The notes under the pieces: generated by a model
What the model saw: only the letters and a program-made list of their open reading frames with translations
Databases searched by the model: none
What the model was told of the DNA's origin: nothing
In this document: one piece after another, positions 37,401 to 52,400 of the stretch
Layout: each line of letters opens with the position of its first letter
Numbering within the stretch: position 1 is the first letter of the stretch
Translations under genes and position numbers: made by a program
Assembly: GCA_903813345.2 (NCBI GenBank)
Contig: CAIIXF020000011.1
Span: forward strand, 25,228,166-25,292,165
Length of the DNA: 64,000 nucleotides
Origin: Owenia fusiformis
Taxonomy: Eukaryota > Annelida > Polychaeta > Sabellida > Oweniidae
Direction: 5' to 3'

Positions 37401-40400
37401 TTACGCATTTAAAAGTAAGAGATGCCACCTACTATATGTAATTATATTTATACCATGAACTATTTACATGAATAAATTGAATTCATGAATAACATCTACT
37501 GTAAATCTAGCAATATTTGATAAATTGAATTTGAATCAAATATTTGAAATAAAGCCATGAAAAATTGAATGACTGAAGAGGTGATGACGATTGTATATAT
37601 CTCTTTTCGTATTCCTCTCTGCTTTATTTTTGAAAGCTGGCTTCATGCCATTGAGACCCCTATACTTCTCATCTTGTTATGAAGATTGAATATACAGTAG
37701 CACTGAATGAAGCTATGCGACTAGGACAGAAAGTTCCTTAAGTATGGGAATTCTCTTTTCTTATTCCATGCTTTATTTTTGAAAGCACAACCCATCAATT
37801 TTCTTTAGTCTTTCTTGATACGTGAGAGATTCCTATAGTTCTCATATTCACAAAGTAGATAGGAGATCCAGAGATATGATACGAGACTAATTTTCTTCCT
37901 CTTACCTTGCCCCCTCCATGAACAGACCATAGATGTAACAGCCATCATCTGGTCCTTCCTTTAACTCTGCGGCAGCTTCTCTCATAACCTGCAATCATAA
38001 AAGATGAAAAATGAACAATAGATTTCTTCTATTAGTTATTTATTCTATTCACAGTAAACTTCTGTATTTACAGGAATACACAGTTAAATTCATTTTGGGA
38101 TTGATAAACAATTATTTTACTATTCTGGTTTCATTACATCATGATTTTAATATTTTTATATAGGATATAACAAACATACTAATTGTTGAAATCCTAAGAA
38201 AATTATGAATATAACGCTTACCTTGAATCCAAAGCTTATGGTGTCTATAGAGATCTTGTGTTTCCTTGCAAAGTTCTGCAATGTTCCAGTCAGGAAAGCT
38301 TGGGGGAAGAAGAAACCAGAGATCCAGAATACCTGAAATAATTCATTGAATTACCTAGTTAGATTTTCTCTGAATAATATATTCAAGATATAGCATTTGA
38401 TTATAGTATTTGAGATGAACCATGTGTATTTTTTTATTTGGATTGTAATATACTTGTGATGCCAATAGTGAGATTTAATTGTATAATATTTAACAATAAA
38501 TAAAAAGTGAATGAAACTAATATGGATTATGAATCATTTACGGGTGTTCGTTACTTACAGAAGGGATGCCATCATCTATCCACTTTTGTATGAAGGCCAT
38601 CCTGGCCACCAGATCTGTCACCCAAGAGGCTAAGGGCTTCAGTGATGGGTAGGCCTAAAACATGATAGATTAGTTTAGGTTTTTATTAGGCAAAGAAATC
38701 CAACCTTACCAAGTTTATGAGGCACAGCATGAGGGGTATTGCTAGGGTTTAAAAATAGGCAAGGCAAAAATGGAGTCTATTTAATACAATCATTATAATG
38801 CCGTACTTCATTTTCGTAGTTTTCAATTGAAAAATGTTTTCATTAATCTTTTTCTGTAAAAGTTTGTTGAGATGCCTGGTTATCCCCATGACAATGATAA
38901 AAATGTTACATCACGCTGGTTACAATTACAGAGTGTATACATTAATTTTGCAGCCTTTTAATTTTGCAGACCCAAAACTATAAATGTTACCATGACAAAT
39001 ATCATACAATAAAATGATTTCCCAGAATAAATTTTCAATTATGACATCATAACTATATCACATTTATTTTATTTAACTGTGATGTCATAGCTATGAAATA
39101 AATTCAGTTGTGATGTCACAAAGCAAATAATGTAATGGTTGCTATAGGCCTCTTGTTTTATAGCAACAAGACATGTGATGTCATAGAACACAATAAAGAT
39201 TGCCTGGTGATATAAATATCGTTTCTATGGTAAACACAAACAAAACCAATTGCAATACAAAACTGATAAAGATTCTTGAAAGTTGATCTGCAAAGACATA
39301 AATTACACTAATATTTGAAGATGGAAAAACAAACAACTAGAAGTCATAAGATAAGAAGTGCCGTAAGCAAGATTGCTATTTGGAAATCCAAAGGAACAAG
39401 ACAGCTATGGAGGCGAAGCAATCGCATTGTTCCATTCAATGATGCTGAAGAAGAGGAGAAAGTGGAAAATGACAGAATGGTGATAGACCTGGATGCCATA
39501 CATGTATACGAATGGCCAGAAATAGACTTTGCAACATTTGGCAAAAATGGCTTCTATACAAAAGCTGACTGCACAATGGAAACTATCCTGATGATGTCTC
39601 CACTATATGATCCAAATTTTTCAAACCCTCAACAGAAAACAGACAAGCGTTCTCTCCTTCAAAGAGCCCTGCATAGAATTGGAAAGAGAGTAAGTGTCAA
39701 TGAGTAATTTGCAACTTAGAATATTCTTAAAAAGTCCACTTAATTATACTGTACTCTGTATCGAAATAAAGGACATAACTTAATGATGCAAAATTTTATT
39801 TCCAGACACGAGAAGCCAGATATATTGTTTCTTCTGTGGTGTCCAAGAGACCCAAGCAAAAAGAAAGCCCTCAGCAGGAGACAAAGATCGATGACTCTAG
39901 ATTTACTTCATTTTAAACACAACAAACTATCATGTGATGTGCACTATCATGTGATGCTATGACCTAGTTTCCCAGGTGTGGAGGAGAATGAATCCTCCAG
40001 CAACAACATTGACTCTGGGCCACATGGAACTATGTAGAACTAAGGGCTTTTAGGAGATGATGACAGAGACCATTCATAAGATAGCCCCTTCCTTCATTAA
40101 CTGTATTTTTCTAAATCTTTATTATGCTCACATGTATTGAATTTATGTTGTATGTTGTCTCATGTAAATAAATTGTAAATTTGTTCATAAACCTAATCTT
40201 TTTGTTATTCTATATGTTACACACTGATCAGACAAACTTAAATCAACTCACACATCATTTGAACTACTAAACAAGAAATAGAAAATTCGCAAGGCACCAA
40301 CATCATGTCACCATCTTGTAGTGTAAAAATTGTGGACACAGACTCCAAAACTAAATCTCAGTTGCCAGTTACGTAAAAATAGTGGCCTTAGCAATAGAAA

Positions 40401-43400
40401 AACATTCTTTTGCCTGTATCTTCAGAAAACAGTATAACTGTTTCAAGTTACACCATTTTTACAACAGAACCTTTTTTGAACATATGCAAATGTGAGAAGA
40501 CACCCACTCTAAAGATACCAATCATGATGGGTCTAACCAAATAAGATTTCATCTCCTGTGAAAATACACCTTCTACACAATCTCTATTTCACTATATTAT
40601 AAAAATGAATTACAAGCCCTTACCTTGCCTGCCCACATAGAAGGCACTGAGTTGATGAAGAGACTGTTGGCCATGTCTTCCAGGGCTTGGGACATCACTA
40701 CCAGACCCTTCAATGCCTTCAATAAGTCTTCTAAACTCTTCTTGATTACAACCAATAGACGATTGTACCTAAATATGACCGAATATAGGCAATAATTTCA
40801 AGCAATACCAGGAAAACATATTTATGCATAATCCATGTAACACATGTAACACAACATAATTTATAAATTCAATCCTGACATCCTATCATCACAGTTCACC
40901 ATTTCTAATAAATGTCTGACATAAAGTTTAATTCCTGTGTATCAGATTAACCTTGGTACACACATATGTATACACACTAGATCATTCGTGGACTTAAATA
41001 GAGCGACTGGTATAAACAAATGATCAGAATTGTCATTTCCAACCTGGTGATCAATAGTAAAAAGAAAAGAGTATGGATAATCAAAGTAAGTTTCAACCTC
41101 AGAAAAAATGCTTTGAAAAGCATCATTTGATATCTCATGACAGAATAATTAAATGTAATATTAACATACCTAATGACCTCCTGTGTTAATACAGTGTTCA
41201 TTGACTGTTCATACATGACAGGGTATTTCTTGATTACAGCTTCAAGGTCAACTGGTTGGGGCACCTCCTTCAGGACTTGTTTGGCAGTTTCTTCCATGAT
41301 CTGTGAAGAAAATAGAATAGCATATATGAGGGATGTTGAGAATTGAAAACAGTGAAAAACTTTGAATAAGGAAAACATTAACTTAATGAGAGTGCATAGC
41401 ATTCTATAAAATGTAGAAATGATCTGTGTATTATGCGCCATCTATTTAAACCATTAAGTTAATTTACAAGTAAATAACCTGAAATGCAAGAAAATCAATC
41501 AGTTACTCAATCAAGGGATAAGAGAAAAATGGCAAAAAACAAACAAAACACTCACCTCCTCTCTTGATTTTCCAGCACCTGATGCACTCTTTGGTTGTAG
41601 TTTCACTAGGCCACCGAGAAGAGCAAACGTCTCATTCTGAGCATATGTGATGTTGGCATTGTCATGGAGAGCGAAGATTTCTGGTGTATCGTTAATTGGG
41701 AGAGATTTGATATATGCCATATATGCCGCATGGTCATTCTCTGCATTAATCTGTCTGTATATGCCTGACTCTGAGTACACATGGTTCTCATCCACAACTA
41801 CAGGGTGGTAGAAGTCTTCAAGAATGTTCATCATACAACGTCTGTCCCAATCATCAGTCACCCTCCCTCCATAGTTGATGTGACCAGCAGTGTACTTTAG
41901 CACCTGTTATTAAATTGTGTACATAATTTTGAAAATACATTTCTTTATAATTTACCAGTACCTTCATAGTGTCCTATCATTAATCAAAACTTGTGCAGAA
42001 TTCAAAATAAAATCATGTAACTATATAACAAATAAAGATATATATTAAATCTTACCTTATATGGAGTGACGGAATATTCCTCCAGGAACATTTTCAATTG
42101 ACTCATACAAATCTTCAAATCACCATCAGTGAAATCGTATGGGATATTAAAGCCGAGAGCGCCGAACTTGCGTCTTTCAATGACGACACCATGGAACAGG
42201 CACAAAGACAGCAGTAGATGGCGATACTCAATATTCTGAAATATGCATTTTAAAACATCAATGCCTGAATTGAACATACATGTAATGTAATGTCATGTTA
42301 TGGTTTACACACCAATCATAAACATGTAAATATGATTTACTTTAAATGATTTTGTAGTTACTGTATATGATTACTTTTCAGGAATAAACAAATTAAACTA
42401 AAAATGGAGAGTATCTCTCTCCAATAGCACAAAACAAACTTACAAAAATCAGAGGTTATTAGGGAATCAACCCAATTATTAATTTCTATTATTTGTTTAT
42501 CAATCAAAAACTTTGAAAATACACTGTGTATAATTAAACTTACTATATTTTGATTTGTGAAAATAAAAGGATTTCATTTTTTCTCTACAAAAGCATATGT
42601 ACTTAGAGCAAGCAACATGAACGTCAAAGAAGAAAATCAGCTTTTAAATGTAGCAGGCATACAAAGAACAACAATCTAACTTTGAACATTCTTAATTTCT
42701 TATCTACATGCAAGATTTACTTTTTCTGTTTGTGGGTCCCCTTCATTCAACTACAGAGAAAATTTTAATTTAGGCAATAGAAAGATGGCAGGTCATGTAC
42801 TAAATGTACAATTTATGATCTTGGGAGGAGGCCTTATGTTATTACTTAAAAGTAATTGACCCTCTAACTTTGATCATAAATAATCTCAAAGTGTTTAACA
42901 TTCATAACATACGACACTTGCACCATTAAGAGACTTTGGTAGAAACATTCTTTTCAATAAGCTTTATAGACAAGCAAAGAAAGATCATCTAAATAACAGT
43001 AAAACCTGTTTAAATCGAACGCCTCTGGGACCAACCAAAAGTGTTAGGGTTAGAAGGTGTTCACATTTAAGGTCTCATAAACAAGTCAATGAGAGAGAAA
43101 ATTTGGGACAGGGAAAAGTGTTCGAATTGAGAGGTGTTCAGATTAGAGAGGTGTTCAGATATACCGGTTTTACCGCTGGTGAGTCGGAGGATCAAGCAAA
43201 CAATCAGGATGGGTTTAGGTTGTTCTGTGTTTTTCAAATATAGCTGCTTGTACTTTGAACTTTCATTAGTTCATAACAATCATTCTCAATTTTTATGTGA
43301 ATACATTGTAGTGTATAAAACACCAAAAAGCTGATAAGTAGGGGCAACATAATACAGGAGTTCTACATATAGTACTACAGTATTACAGGCTAAATTCTAC

Positions 43401-46400
43401 AAGTAAATCTTTAGGATAATAGGGATGTTAAGCAGGGGCGGACCTAAAAATCAACTAAAGAGGGGGGAGGTTGCAAAAGCTTGGGTCCATTTTTAAAATT
43501 TTGGGCCTCGAGTCCCATAATATGTGCCAAATTTCTAAAAGTCTCAAAATTTAAAAATAATGCCCTGTATAATACCATTTTTAACCTAAATTTTAATTAA
43601 CCTAAATTGCCCAATTTATGTGGGGAGAAGCACCCCTAAATCTACCACTGTACAGCTACATGTTTTAAGAGACTTGTATACGAATATGCAATATAATGAC
43701 ACCCAGGGATTCCTGCCCCCTCTCAATCCCCCACTCAATGAATTGTTTTATCTGGGTCGTAATTATACAACTATTTTCCATACACCTTCATACTCAGTAG
43801 ATCAGAGAAAAGCGGAAATCTCATCCCTACAGGTTCATAATTCTACATGTCCACATACAAAGTGTAGCTTAAGTTGAAGCTTAACCTCTCTAATATGTCT
43901 AAAAGTAAATATAACAAGCAACAAGGTCTACAAATCCATAGATTCAGAGAGTTTGTAGATTTCCATGCAATCTGAGGATTCTTACCGTCTTAGATTTCTG
44001 CAGTAGGTGAACATTCAATCACAAGTGTGAGGGTCAAACCAAAGTTAACACGTGATGTCAGAAACAAAACATGAAATGAAAACATAACAAAACATGTGAA
44101 AAACAAAACATGTGAAAACAATGAAATGTGTGGAATGTAAATGGTGTGAGACAAAATCCCAAGTACAATGTCAAATATTAGTAAACTGTCCCCTGAAGAA
44201 GAAAATATGGGTCAAACTTTGGTTCAACTGTCTCCCTAATGAGGAACATTGGTATTAGATATATCTGGCTAGTTTACTTGGTTTTGAAAATCATATTCTG
44301 TATTCTCTCGAATAGACACACATACTCCAATAAATGCACATTCTTCCTTTTCCAGGAAAGACCTTGGCATCGTGAAAAAAATCAACACACAGGCACAGTG
44401 CGTTTAATAGAGAGAATACAGTATGTGACCATGGTGTGAGTGACACTTCCGAAGCTCAATCTGTGTGTCTAGGGAGGAGCCTGTCTACCAAAGTAGAAGA
44501 CTTGGCCTCACTTCCTCTTATGTTGTTGAAACTAACTGTAGAACTGTACTTGGGATTTTGAAAATAAAATAATCCTGTGAGTGATGCTTAACGTCGGTTA
44601 ATAATCATGGGGTGATCTTATATTATGTTAGTAAATCATGTGAACATGTCTGCAAAATACATTTCTTTAAGGATGACAATGATGTAAGATGGGGAGATCT
44701 TGTTGGTTTGATTGGGCAGGGAGCCACAACGTAACTGTAATCTGTACTACAACAATTCTATGGGGGCCTATGGTTGAAAGAGTTCAAATCAGAGATGTTA
44801 TTGATCAAAATAAATAATAACAAAAACATAAAATTATACGATTCACAAGGATGGGCCAATAGGACATACTATTATGTAATAACTTTAATTACTCATAGTT
44901 ATGTATGCAAAAATATTAGTCTGTGAACACAAAAATATTATTCAAACCAAACTTGAGGTGTAAAGTGCAATCATTCTGTGAACATGTAAATATCGTGAAT
45001 TTATCATCATTAGGAACTTTGTTAATCAATACAATCATTCAAATTGTGAAACATTTTTTATTGTTTAATAAAAATTCGTTCAAACTGTACCTTTTCTCCA
45101 CAGGAGTTCAAGTATTCGTCACTGAGATTGGTGTATGATTTCATTAAGTTTGCTTTAATTCCTCTAGGGGGCTCCACTGTCATTTTGGAGCCATTTTGTA
45201 GGATAAAAACAGGGAACTTTGGGCTTGGCATACTGGTAAGCCAGAGTCGGAAGTCTCTGTGAACCTAAAAATAGAGAAAAATGCCACTTTTTAGGAGTTT
45301 AGAGAAATTGGTGATGTAAGTTAATCAAAAGTTTACCTTAAGAGACTAATATGTTTGAGCAGCCAAAGTGCAGATTCAACTTGACCATAATCATGATCAG
45401 AAGTTGTATCTTACACTCTTAAATAATAACAAAAATGCACTGAAAAGTTCATATAGAACTAGCTACCTTATCAGGGTCTATCTGTTCAATGAGCCTCTCT
45501 AGAGAAGGCATCCAGCTGGGGGCAAGATGACAATTCTGGAAAAACACCCATTTGCCCCTTTCCATGGCACTACGCATCATGGCCTCAGCCCTAGGGCCCT
45601 GTCCCTGTCCAAGGGAAATAGCACTCAACTTCTTCGCAAATCTCATCTCATCTGCAAATTTATAGAGATCGGCAGCAGGGTCCGTACCCATAGAGAGTAC
45701 AAAGATCAGTGGGGTAGTGGGGGATGAGTCCTTATACACAAGTGAGAGATCTGAGGTCTGTGGCTCAATAAATCGCTGACCAAGATGAGTGGCGACATAA
45801 TCTTGCATAGCATTTGTGAGCCTGTCGGAACGCAGACATCTGAGGATTAAGAGTCGTTGGAAATCATCTATATCTTTCTGCCAATCACCTGGTAGCTCCT
45901 CCCTGAAGACAAACAAAACAGAAATGAACAGGATAACTTGAAATAATCATAAATTATTTAAATATTAACGGATTGTGGGTAACTCATTGACATCATAAGG
46001 ATGTTCATACCACTTGATTGTTTAAGCTATAGTTATTTGGGAACTATATGTAAATAAATAACAGCAAAGTGAAAATAATCAACACAGCAAAACAGGTGAA
46101 TTTCTGCAAAAACTGGTAATAATTGAAACCCCAAATTTACAGTTCACAACCTTTTTAAAAATTAATGACTTTCAGAAATTTAGTGTTCTTACTTCTGTGG
46201 CTCAACACTATCAAAGATCCTCTTAAAACCTTTCAAATGGTTTGAGAAGTCATCAGCGAAGTTGCTGAATGTCTTGAGGGAGGGGAGGGTGAGGATCTCC
46301 CCCCAGGATCTATCAGACAGCCACTCTGAAGCAGGGTTAGGCATCTCCTTTGGTTTATTTGTTCCCCCTGATAATAGGAATCTCCACTCATCCTGAAATC

Positions 46401-49400
46401 ATAAATACTTTGAATTTGAGGCCCAGGAATACGTTAAAAATGTTTAAAAAGTCCCCTAGTGTACTGAGTTGGTAATGCGTGGTGTATACATGTTTACTAT
46501 ATTACTATATTACTTACATTGAATAAGAATAAGACTGATTTTCTATTAATGACTGTATACCCGGGCCTCAGCTTTGAATGGTACTTTCATTAATAGCTTT
46601 AAAGAATAAGCAGTGTTCATTGAAGGTCAGGGGACTTTGATTTTTGAGGCTATCAAGCCATCAGCTATTTACAGGATCTGTCAAAGATTAGAGACTAAAT
46701 TGCATATAAATATTATTAGTGGTAGACATACATTTGTATTTGCAAATTATAGACCTTTCAACTACACCATTGCATCACCACCTGTTTTTTGGGCCACAAG
46801 TATTTTTGGGCCACAAGTTTAATAGTGTGAAAAATGTGGAATGCCTCTTCGTAAAAACACTTTTCTAAGTCCAATTGGCCATGTACTGAATATGAAATGA
46901 ACCTCTGTGCTTATGAAACCTCAAAAGTGGAACAATACTTTTGAGGTGCCAAATGTGTTCCACTTATGCAGGTTTTACAGTACATACTTAGAATCATGCG
47001 CACTTAACAGTTCCTGTTTGTACAAGGCAACGTGGCTTAAAGTTCAAGGTTCTCAACATCATTTTTTAAACAGGTGATAGCTGCATAGCTAGTTATTAAA
47101 CTTTTACATTTGGTCACATTGACCCAGTATCCGCTATCTATTTCACAAAAAGGCCAAATCATCAGTGTATTTATTTATACATACATTCAAAGCAAAACAA
47201 ACATTATAAAATACTAGAGTATAAAAGTTGAAAAACAGCAATGAAGGCACTTGTTATTGATCAGTCAAAAGGAACACTATCCTTAAATGAAGTGAAGAAA
47301 CCTGAAATCACTGAGCAAAATGATGTCCTTGTTAAAGTGAGATATGTAGGGATATGTGGCACAGATGTAGGGATGCTCGACCATAAGAACAAATCTGGGA
47401 CCATATGTACTCTTGGGCATGAGATCACAGGACTTGTTGAAGACTTTGGGGAAGCAGTCCATGATTTGAAAGTTGGAGACCCTGTATGTGTGAGTGCTGG
47501 TATGGTATGTGGATATTGCAGTTTTTGCACTGCTGACAAAGGAAATCTTTGTGATAATGAAGGTGTTTCCACATTGTTAGGTATCTCTATTGATGGTGGG
47601 ATGACAGATTACATTGTGGTGAACCGTAAACGTGTCTTTCTACTTCCACCTCAACTCCCATTGAAGATTGCAGCTTTGAGCGATCCATTGGCAACTGTCT
47701 TCCATCCATTTAAACTGGCAGTCACAAGTCTTGATCCAGAAAAGTCAAATGCCTTATTAATTGGTTGTGGATGGGCTGGCATAGGAATGTCACTTCTTTT
47801 ACATCGTAAGGGATTTAAAAAGATAACAGTGGTTCAACGATCAAAGCCCCGACGAGATGCTTTGTTGGGCTTTGATCTTGGAATCCGTGTAATACACCCA
47901 GATGCTTTGAGAGAGGAATTTAAAGCTAAAAATGGTCGAATTAAAGGATTTGACTTCATATTTGATACTGTCGGCAACCGGGAATCACTCAAGGAGTACT
48001 TTCCCTTGACACGAAAAGGTGGACAATTCTATGTATTTGGCATCAATACAGGGGACCCATCACTGTGTCTTGATGCAGTCGACCCAGTGGAGATCATATG
48101 GCATGAAATCAGTATTTCTGGAACAATAGCGTACACACCCAAAGAACTCACAAAAAGCATCAAAGAACTTGATGAAATGCACAAATCATTTGACTTATCG
48201 AAAATTGGTATTAATGTGTACTCAATTGAAAGATATGAGGAAGGTTTTGCGGCTTTGCAAAATAAAACAGTGGTTAAAGCCATGTTCGAATTTAATGCTG
48301 AGACAAATTAATAATCCATTTATCATAAAACAATAAATGGGAAAGAAAATGACAAAATGCAACCATTAAATTTAAAACAATCGTGAACTTATGGATATGA
48401 CTGGTAGAAAGTGATCTGTCTGTACATATAGCACTCCATTTTAATACTTATTGCTACTTATAATAGATATGAAATTCAAGTGCAAAATATCTTGTCATTT
48501 CTGTCATAAAAAAGTAATATTGTGACTTGACAACAAGACAAGGACATTGCTAAAGGGTTAAGTGTTGTCTAAGTGTTCAAGGTTTACTAGAGGGTTGCAG
48601 TGCCCGAAGTACTAAAACTATATGATCATTCTAGGTTAGAGACATTGTCCTATAAACTAATAAATTAAGAGTTTATTGGTTGATATATATATTTTGTATT
48701 CATTGCAGTTTCATCAGAATTGTTACACTTTTATTATTGTATACTATTACTTGGACTTAATTTGTGTCCCTGATACATACATGTATGGTTATTGAATACC
48801 AAAATGTCTAATTCATTTCAGCCTACTGTTTTTAAAATAAAGATGTATATGAATAGATTTGATTTTATGCAAATGAGTATTTTTCTATTCAAACGACCAC
48901 CATGGAATTATCTATTATAAACTGGATCTGGCTTGTCTAACATCTGTATAATTTTTATTGCACTTGGCAAGTGTGATAAAGTTAGGCGGGTGGGTGAAAC
49001 AATTAATAAATCTTGTCATCAATTTGACACAGAAACTGTTTGTTCTAATTTGTATTAATTGTTGAAAAACAGATGAGTGCCAATATCTGATGAGATTTTG
49101 GCATGTTTGGTAATTTTAAATGTGGCAAATTTTGTTCTTTGAGTGTAAAAGTTGTCCATGTGTGTCTTGTTGTCCATGTGTGTCTTGTTTCATGTTATTA
49201 CTAACAAATCCAACATTTGACCTACATCATAACTGCTACATAACTTCATTACTAGCAAGATAAACTGCCTTTTAATTTTGTGTATTCTTCAAATATTGTG
49301 TTCAACACCAATGAGGAGATAACAATGCATACAAGTATTCAGAAAATATGAATAATATTGCCAAGCAAGAATCTATAAAACCAGAAAAAAGTTAGGCAAA

Positions 49401-52400
49401 AGACTAATGTTCCACAAAAATAAGACCATTTCTTAAAATGATGTGGATTTTGATAAAGTTGAGGTCACTGTAAGTACTGTTTGAAGTATATGTGTTGGTA
49501 CTTGAGAGACAATTTTGAACTTTGAATCTTGTCTAACTGATTTATCTATTCTTACATTGATCTTAGCTGACATATATTTTGTTTTTATTACAGAATTTAT
49601 GATCTCTCAAACCGTTACGTGACAAAAATCATGTTCATGCTAGGGTTGTTCAAAAAGTCTTGAAATCATTTCTGAATAGACACATTTTTGAAAATTTGTT
49701 GAAATGGCAGGAATTTTGGTAAAGATGCCAAATTGAGGCCTCCTGCAAAAGAGCAATGCATTATCATACCTCACAATGGTTATCACCTATATAAATAAAC
49801 AAATGCAACAATGTGTATGGTAAATGTACCAGTTGCCAATATTGCCAATGGCCATACGAAAATTGCCAATGACCACTCCTGAAAATGCTCTTGACTTCTT
49901 ATGACTTTTCAAAATTCTAACAATGGCCAATAAAATTTCATGAATAGGAAATCCACAAAATCTAAAACTGAATTGGAGCACAAATTTCAAGATTTTTTGG
50001 ACAACCCTCATAGTTAGTTGATAATTCTAAGTCAAATGCTGAAGTTATGCACATAGAGATATTCACAGATAGACAGGACTAAACAACTTAGTTGAGAGAT
50101 CAGAGTTAGAAACATGAAAGCGCTTGTTATCGATCAGCCGAAAGGAACACTATCGTTAAAGGAACTGAAGAAGCCTGAAATAACACAGCCTAACCAGGTA
50201 CTTGTTAAAGTGAGGTATGTTGGAATATGTGGAACAGATGTAGGAATGGTCAATCACAAGAATGAAAATGGACCAATATGTACTCTTGGACATGAGGTCT
50301 CAGGAATTGTTGAAGCCTTCGGTGAAGCAGTTGATGACCTGAAAGTTGGAGACCCTGTAATTGTGAGCAGTGGTATGGCATGTGGATCGTGTAGTTTTTG
50401 TAAGAGTGGCAGGGGAAATCTTTGTCCAAGTGAAGGAGTTGCCACAATGATTGGTATTTCAACTGATGGTGGAATGGCAGATTACATCGTGTCAAAGCGT
50501 CGACGTCTCTTCCTACTTCCGTCTCATCTCCCGCTGAATATTGGAGCTTTGAGTGAACCACTTGCAGCTGCATTTCATCCATTGGAGCTGGCAGCCAGAA
50601 GTCTTGATCCAGAAACATCTAATACACTAGTTATTGGCTGTGGATGGACCGGTATGGGAATGGCGCTTCTTTTACATCGTAGGGGATTTAAGAAGATAAC
50701 AGTGGTTCAACGCTCAAAGCCACGACGAGATGCTTTGTTGGGCTTTGATCTAGGAATCCGTGTAATACACCCAGATGCATTGAAAGAGGAGTTTCAAACC
50801 AAAAATGGTCGACTTGAAGGATTTGACTTTATATTTGATACTGCTGGTACACGTGCGTCAATCACAGAGTATTTCCCTTTGGTACGGAAAGGTGGACAAT
50901 TCAGCATATTTGGGATTAATACGAGAGATCCGTCATTGCGTCTTGAAGCTGTAGACCCAGTAGAGATCATATGGCATGAAATCAGTCTATCTGGCACAAT
51001 AGCTTTCACACCAGAAGAAATCACTAAAACCATTGAAGCAGTCGATGAATTACACAAATCAATTGACTTATCAAAAATTGGCATCAAAGTTTATCCCATT
51101 GAAAAATATGAGGAAGGTTTTGGAAAAATGCAGAATAGAGAATTGGTTAAAGTTATGTTTGAATTTAACGCTTAGACAAAGGAAATAATTTGGAATACAT
51201 TTGCTGTCTACAGTCTAAATCATTTTTTGTGAGTCAAACAAACCTAAAAATAAGCAACCAAATGACCACAGTGCAATATTATATAAAAGAATGCATTCAT
51301 ATTCTAGCTGTAAACTTTTGTTTATTTTGGATTGTTGTGGTTTGGATTACAAATGTGTGACCTTTTGTATTTTGAAGCTTCTCTGAAATGTAATTTTCAA
51401 AATGTTTATGGCTGAAACTTCCCAAAACTCAAGAGTCCACAGATTTACAGCACATAAAATGAGTTATCTGAAGACTGCAATTTGCAAAAGTTGTTTTTAA
51501 GTAATGATGCATTTTTCTTTATACCATTACACTGCAGTGATTATTCGATTCATAATGTTTTGGTTTGAATGACTCACAATAGATTGATTTGGAGTATAGA
51601 AGACATGGTGGCAACCATCGCACATATAACCAGCATAAACTCATTAATCCTAATTGACTGAGAGTGAAAGAAACTGATACTTATATCAAAACATTGTGTA
51701 TAGTCTTTTCTGTCAATATAAATTAATATTATAAATCTAATTTGATGAGATCAGGACAAATGATAACCTGGGGGCCATTAACAGAAACTGCGTAAAGTTA
51801 AAAATTCTTCCATTGTTGTCTAACTGTGACATCATTATATCCATGGTAACAACAATTGATTTCTGTTAATGACCCCCAGAAATGATTCAAATGGCATCCT
51901 ATTGCTTAAAATAATAATAACATTTAACGACATTTTTATAATGTATAAGCATAAGCTATATGAGATATATAAGTATAAGCTTTATGAGAACAGTGCTGAG
52001 ATAAATATAGAACAGGGACCATATCATAATATCAAAGATTAACCCTATCTTTATTATTGAATGATTAAAGTCATATTATGATTTTAAGAGAAACTGTTTA
52101 TATCCACTTGAGGATAATTCTATCTTTGGTTATCTATTGTCTATGAATAATAGTTATTACTAAAATAGCATGTAATAATGATATAATATATTTATAAAAT
52201 GTTTTATTCTTGCTTGATTTTTATATTTATGGTGGTAGGGGGCAAAAAGTCAGTAAAAAAAGTGAGTGATACAATGATATGGATATGGCCCCTTTGTCCA
52301 AATAACTATACCTCAATGTTTGGTGTGCCTTGTACTTGTCACCATCAAAAATACATAAACCATCTCACTATTTGACTAGAGGAATTAATATGTTAGTGTA

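Larger units (their letters stand above)
38655..40623. other. DNAH1 intron hosting a nested antisense gene
   Basis: The 2-kb intron contains a complete two-exon plus-strand frame (39321-39916), its poly(A) signal and a cluster of CRE-like sites. Confidence 0.7.
42236..45090. other. DNAH1 intron, 2.9 kb
   Basis: No coding exon found. It contains the family element at 42995-43175 and a C/G-rich relic at 43433-43650. The peptide link across it reads [17 protein letters not shown], near the length expected for the family, so no exon appears to be missing. Confidence 0.6.

Noticed and set aside
45527-45727. Plus-strand frame within the large AAA6 exon
   Set aside because: Antisense shadow of DNAH1 coding sequence.
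50250-50618. 122-codon frame antisense to dehydrogenase copy 2
   Set aside because: Shadow of a strongly supported gene, with Leu/Gln/His bias from reverse-complement codons.
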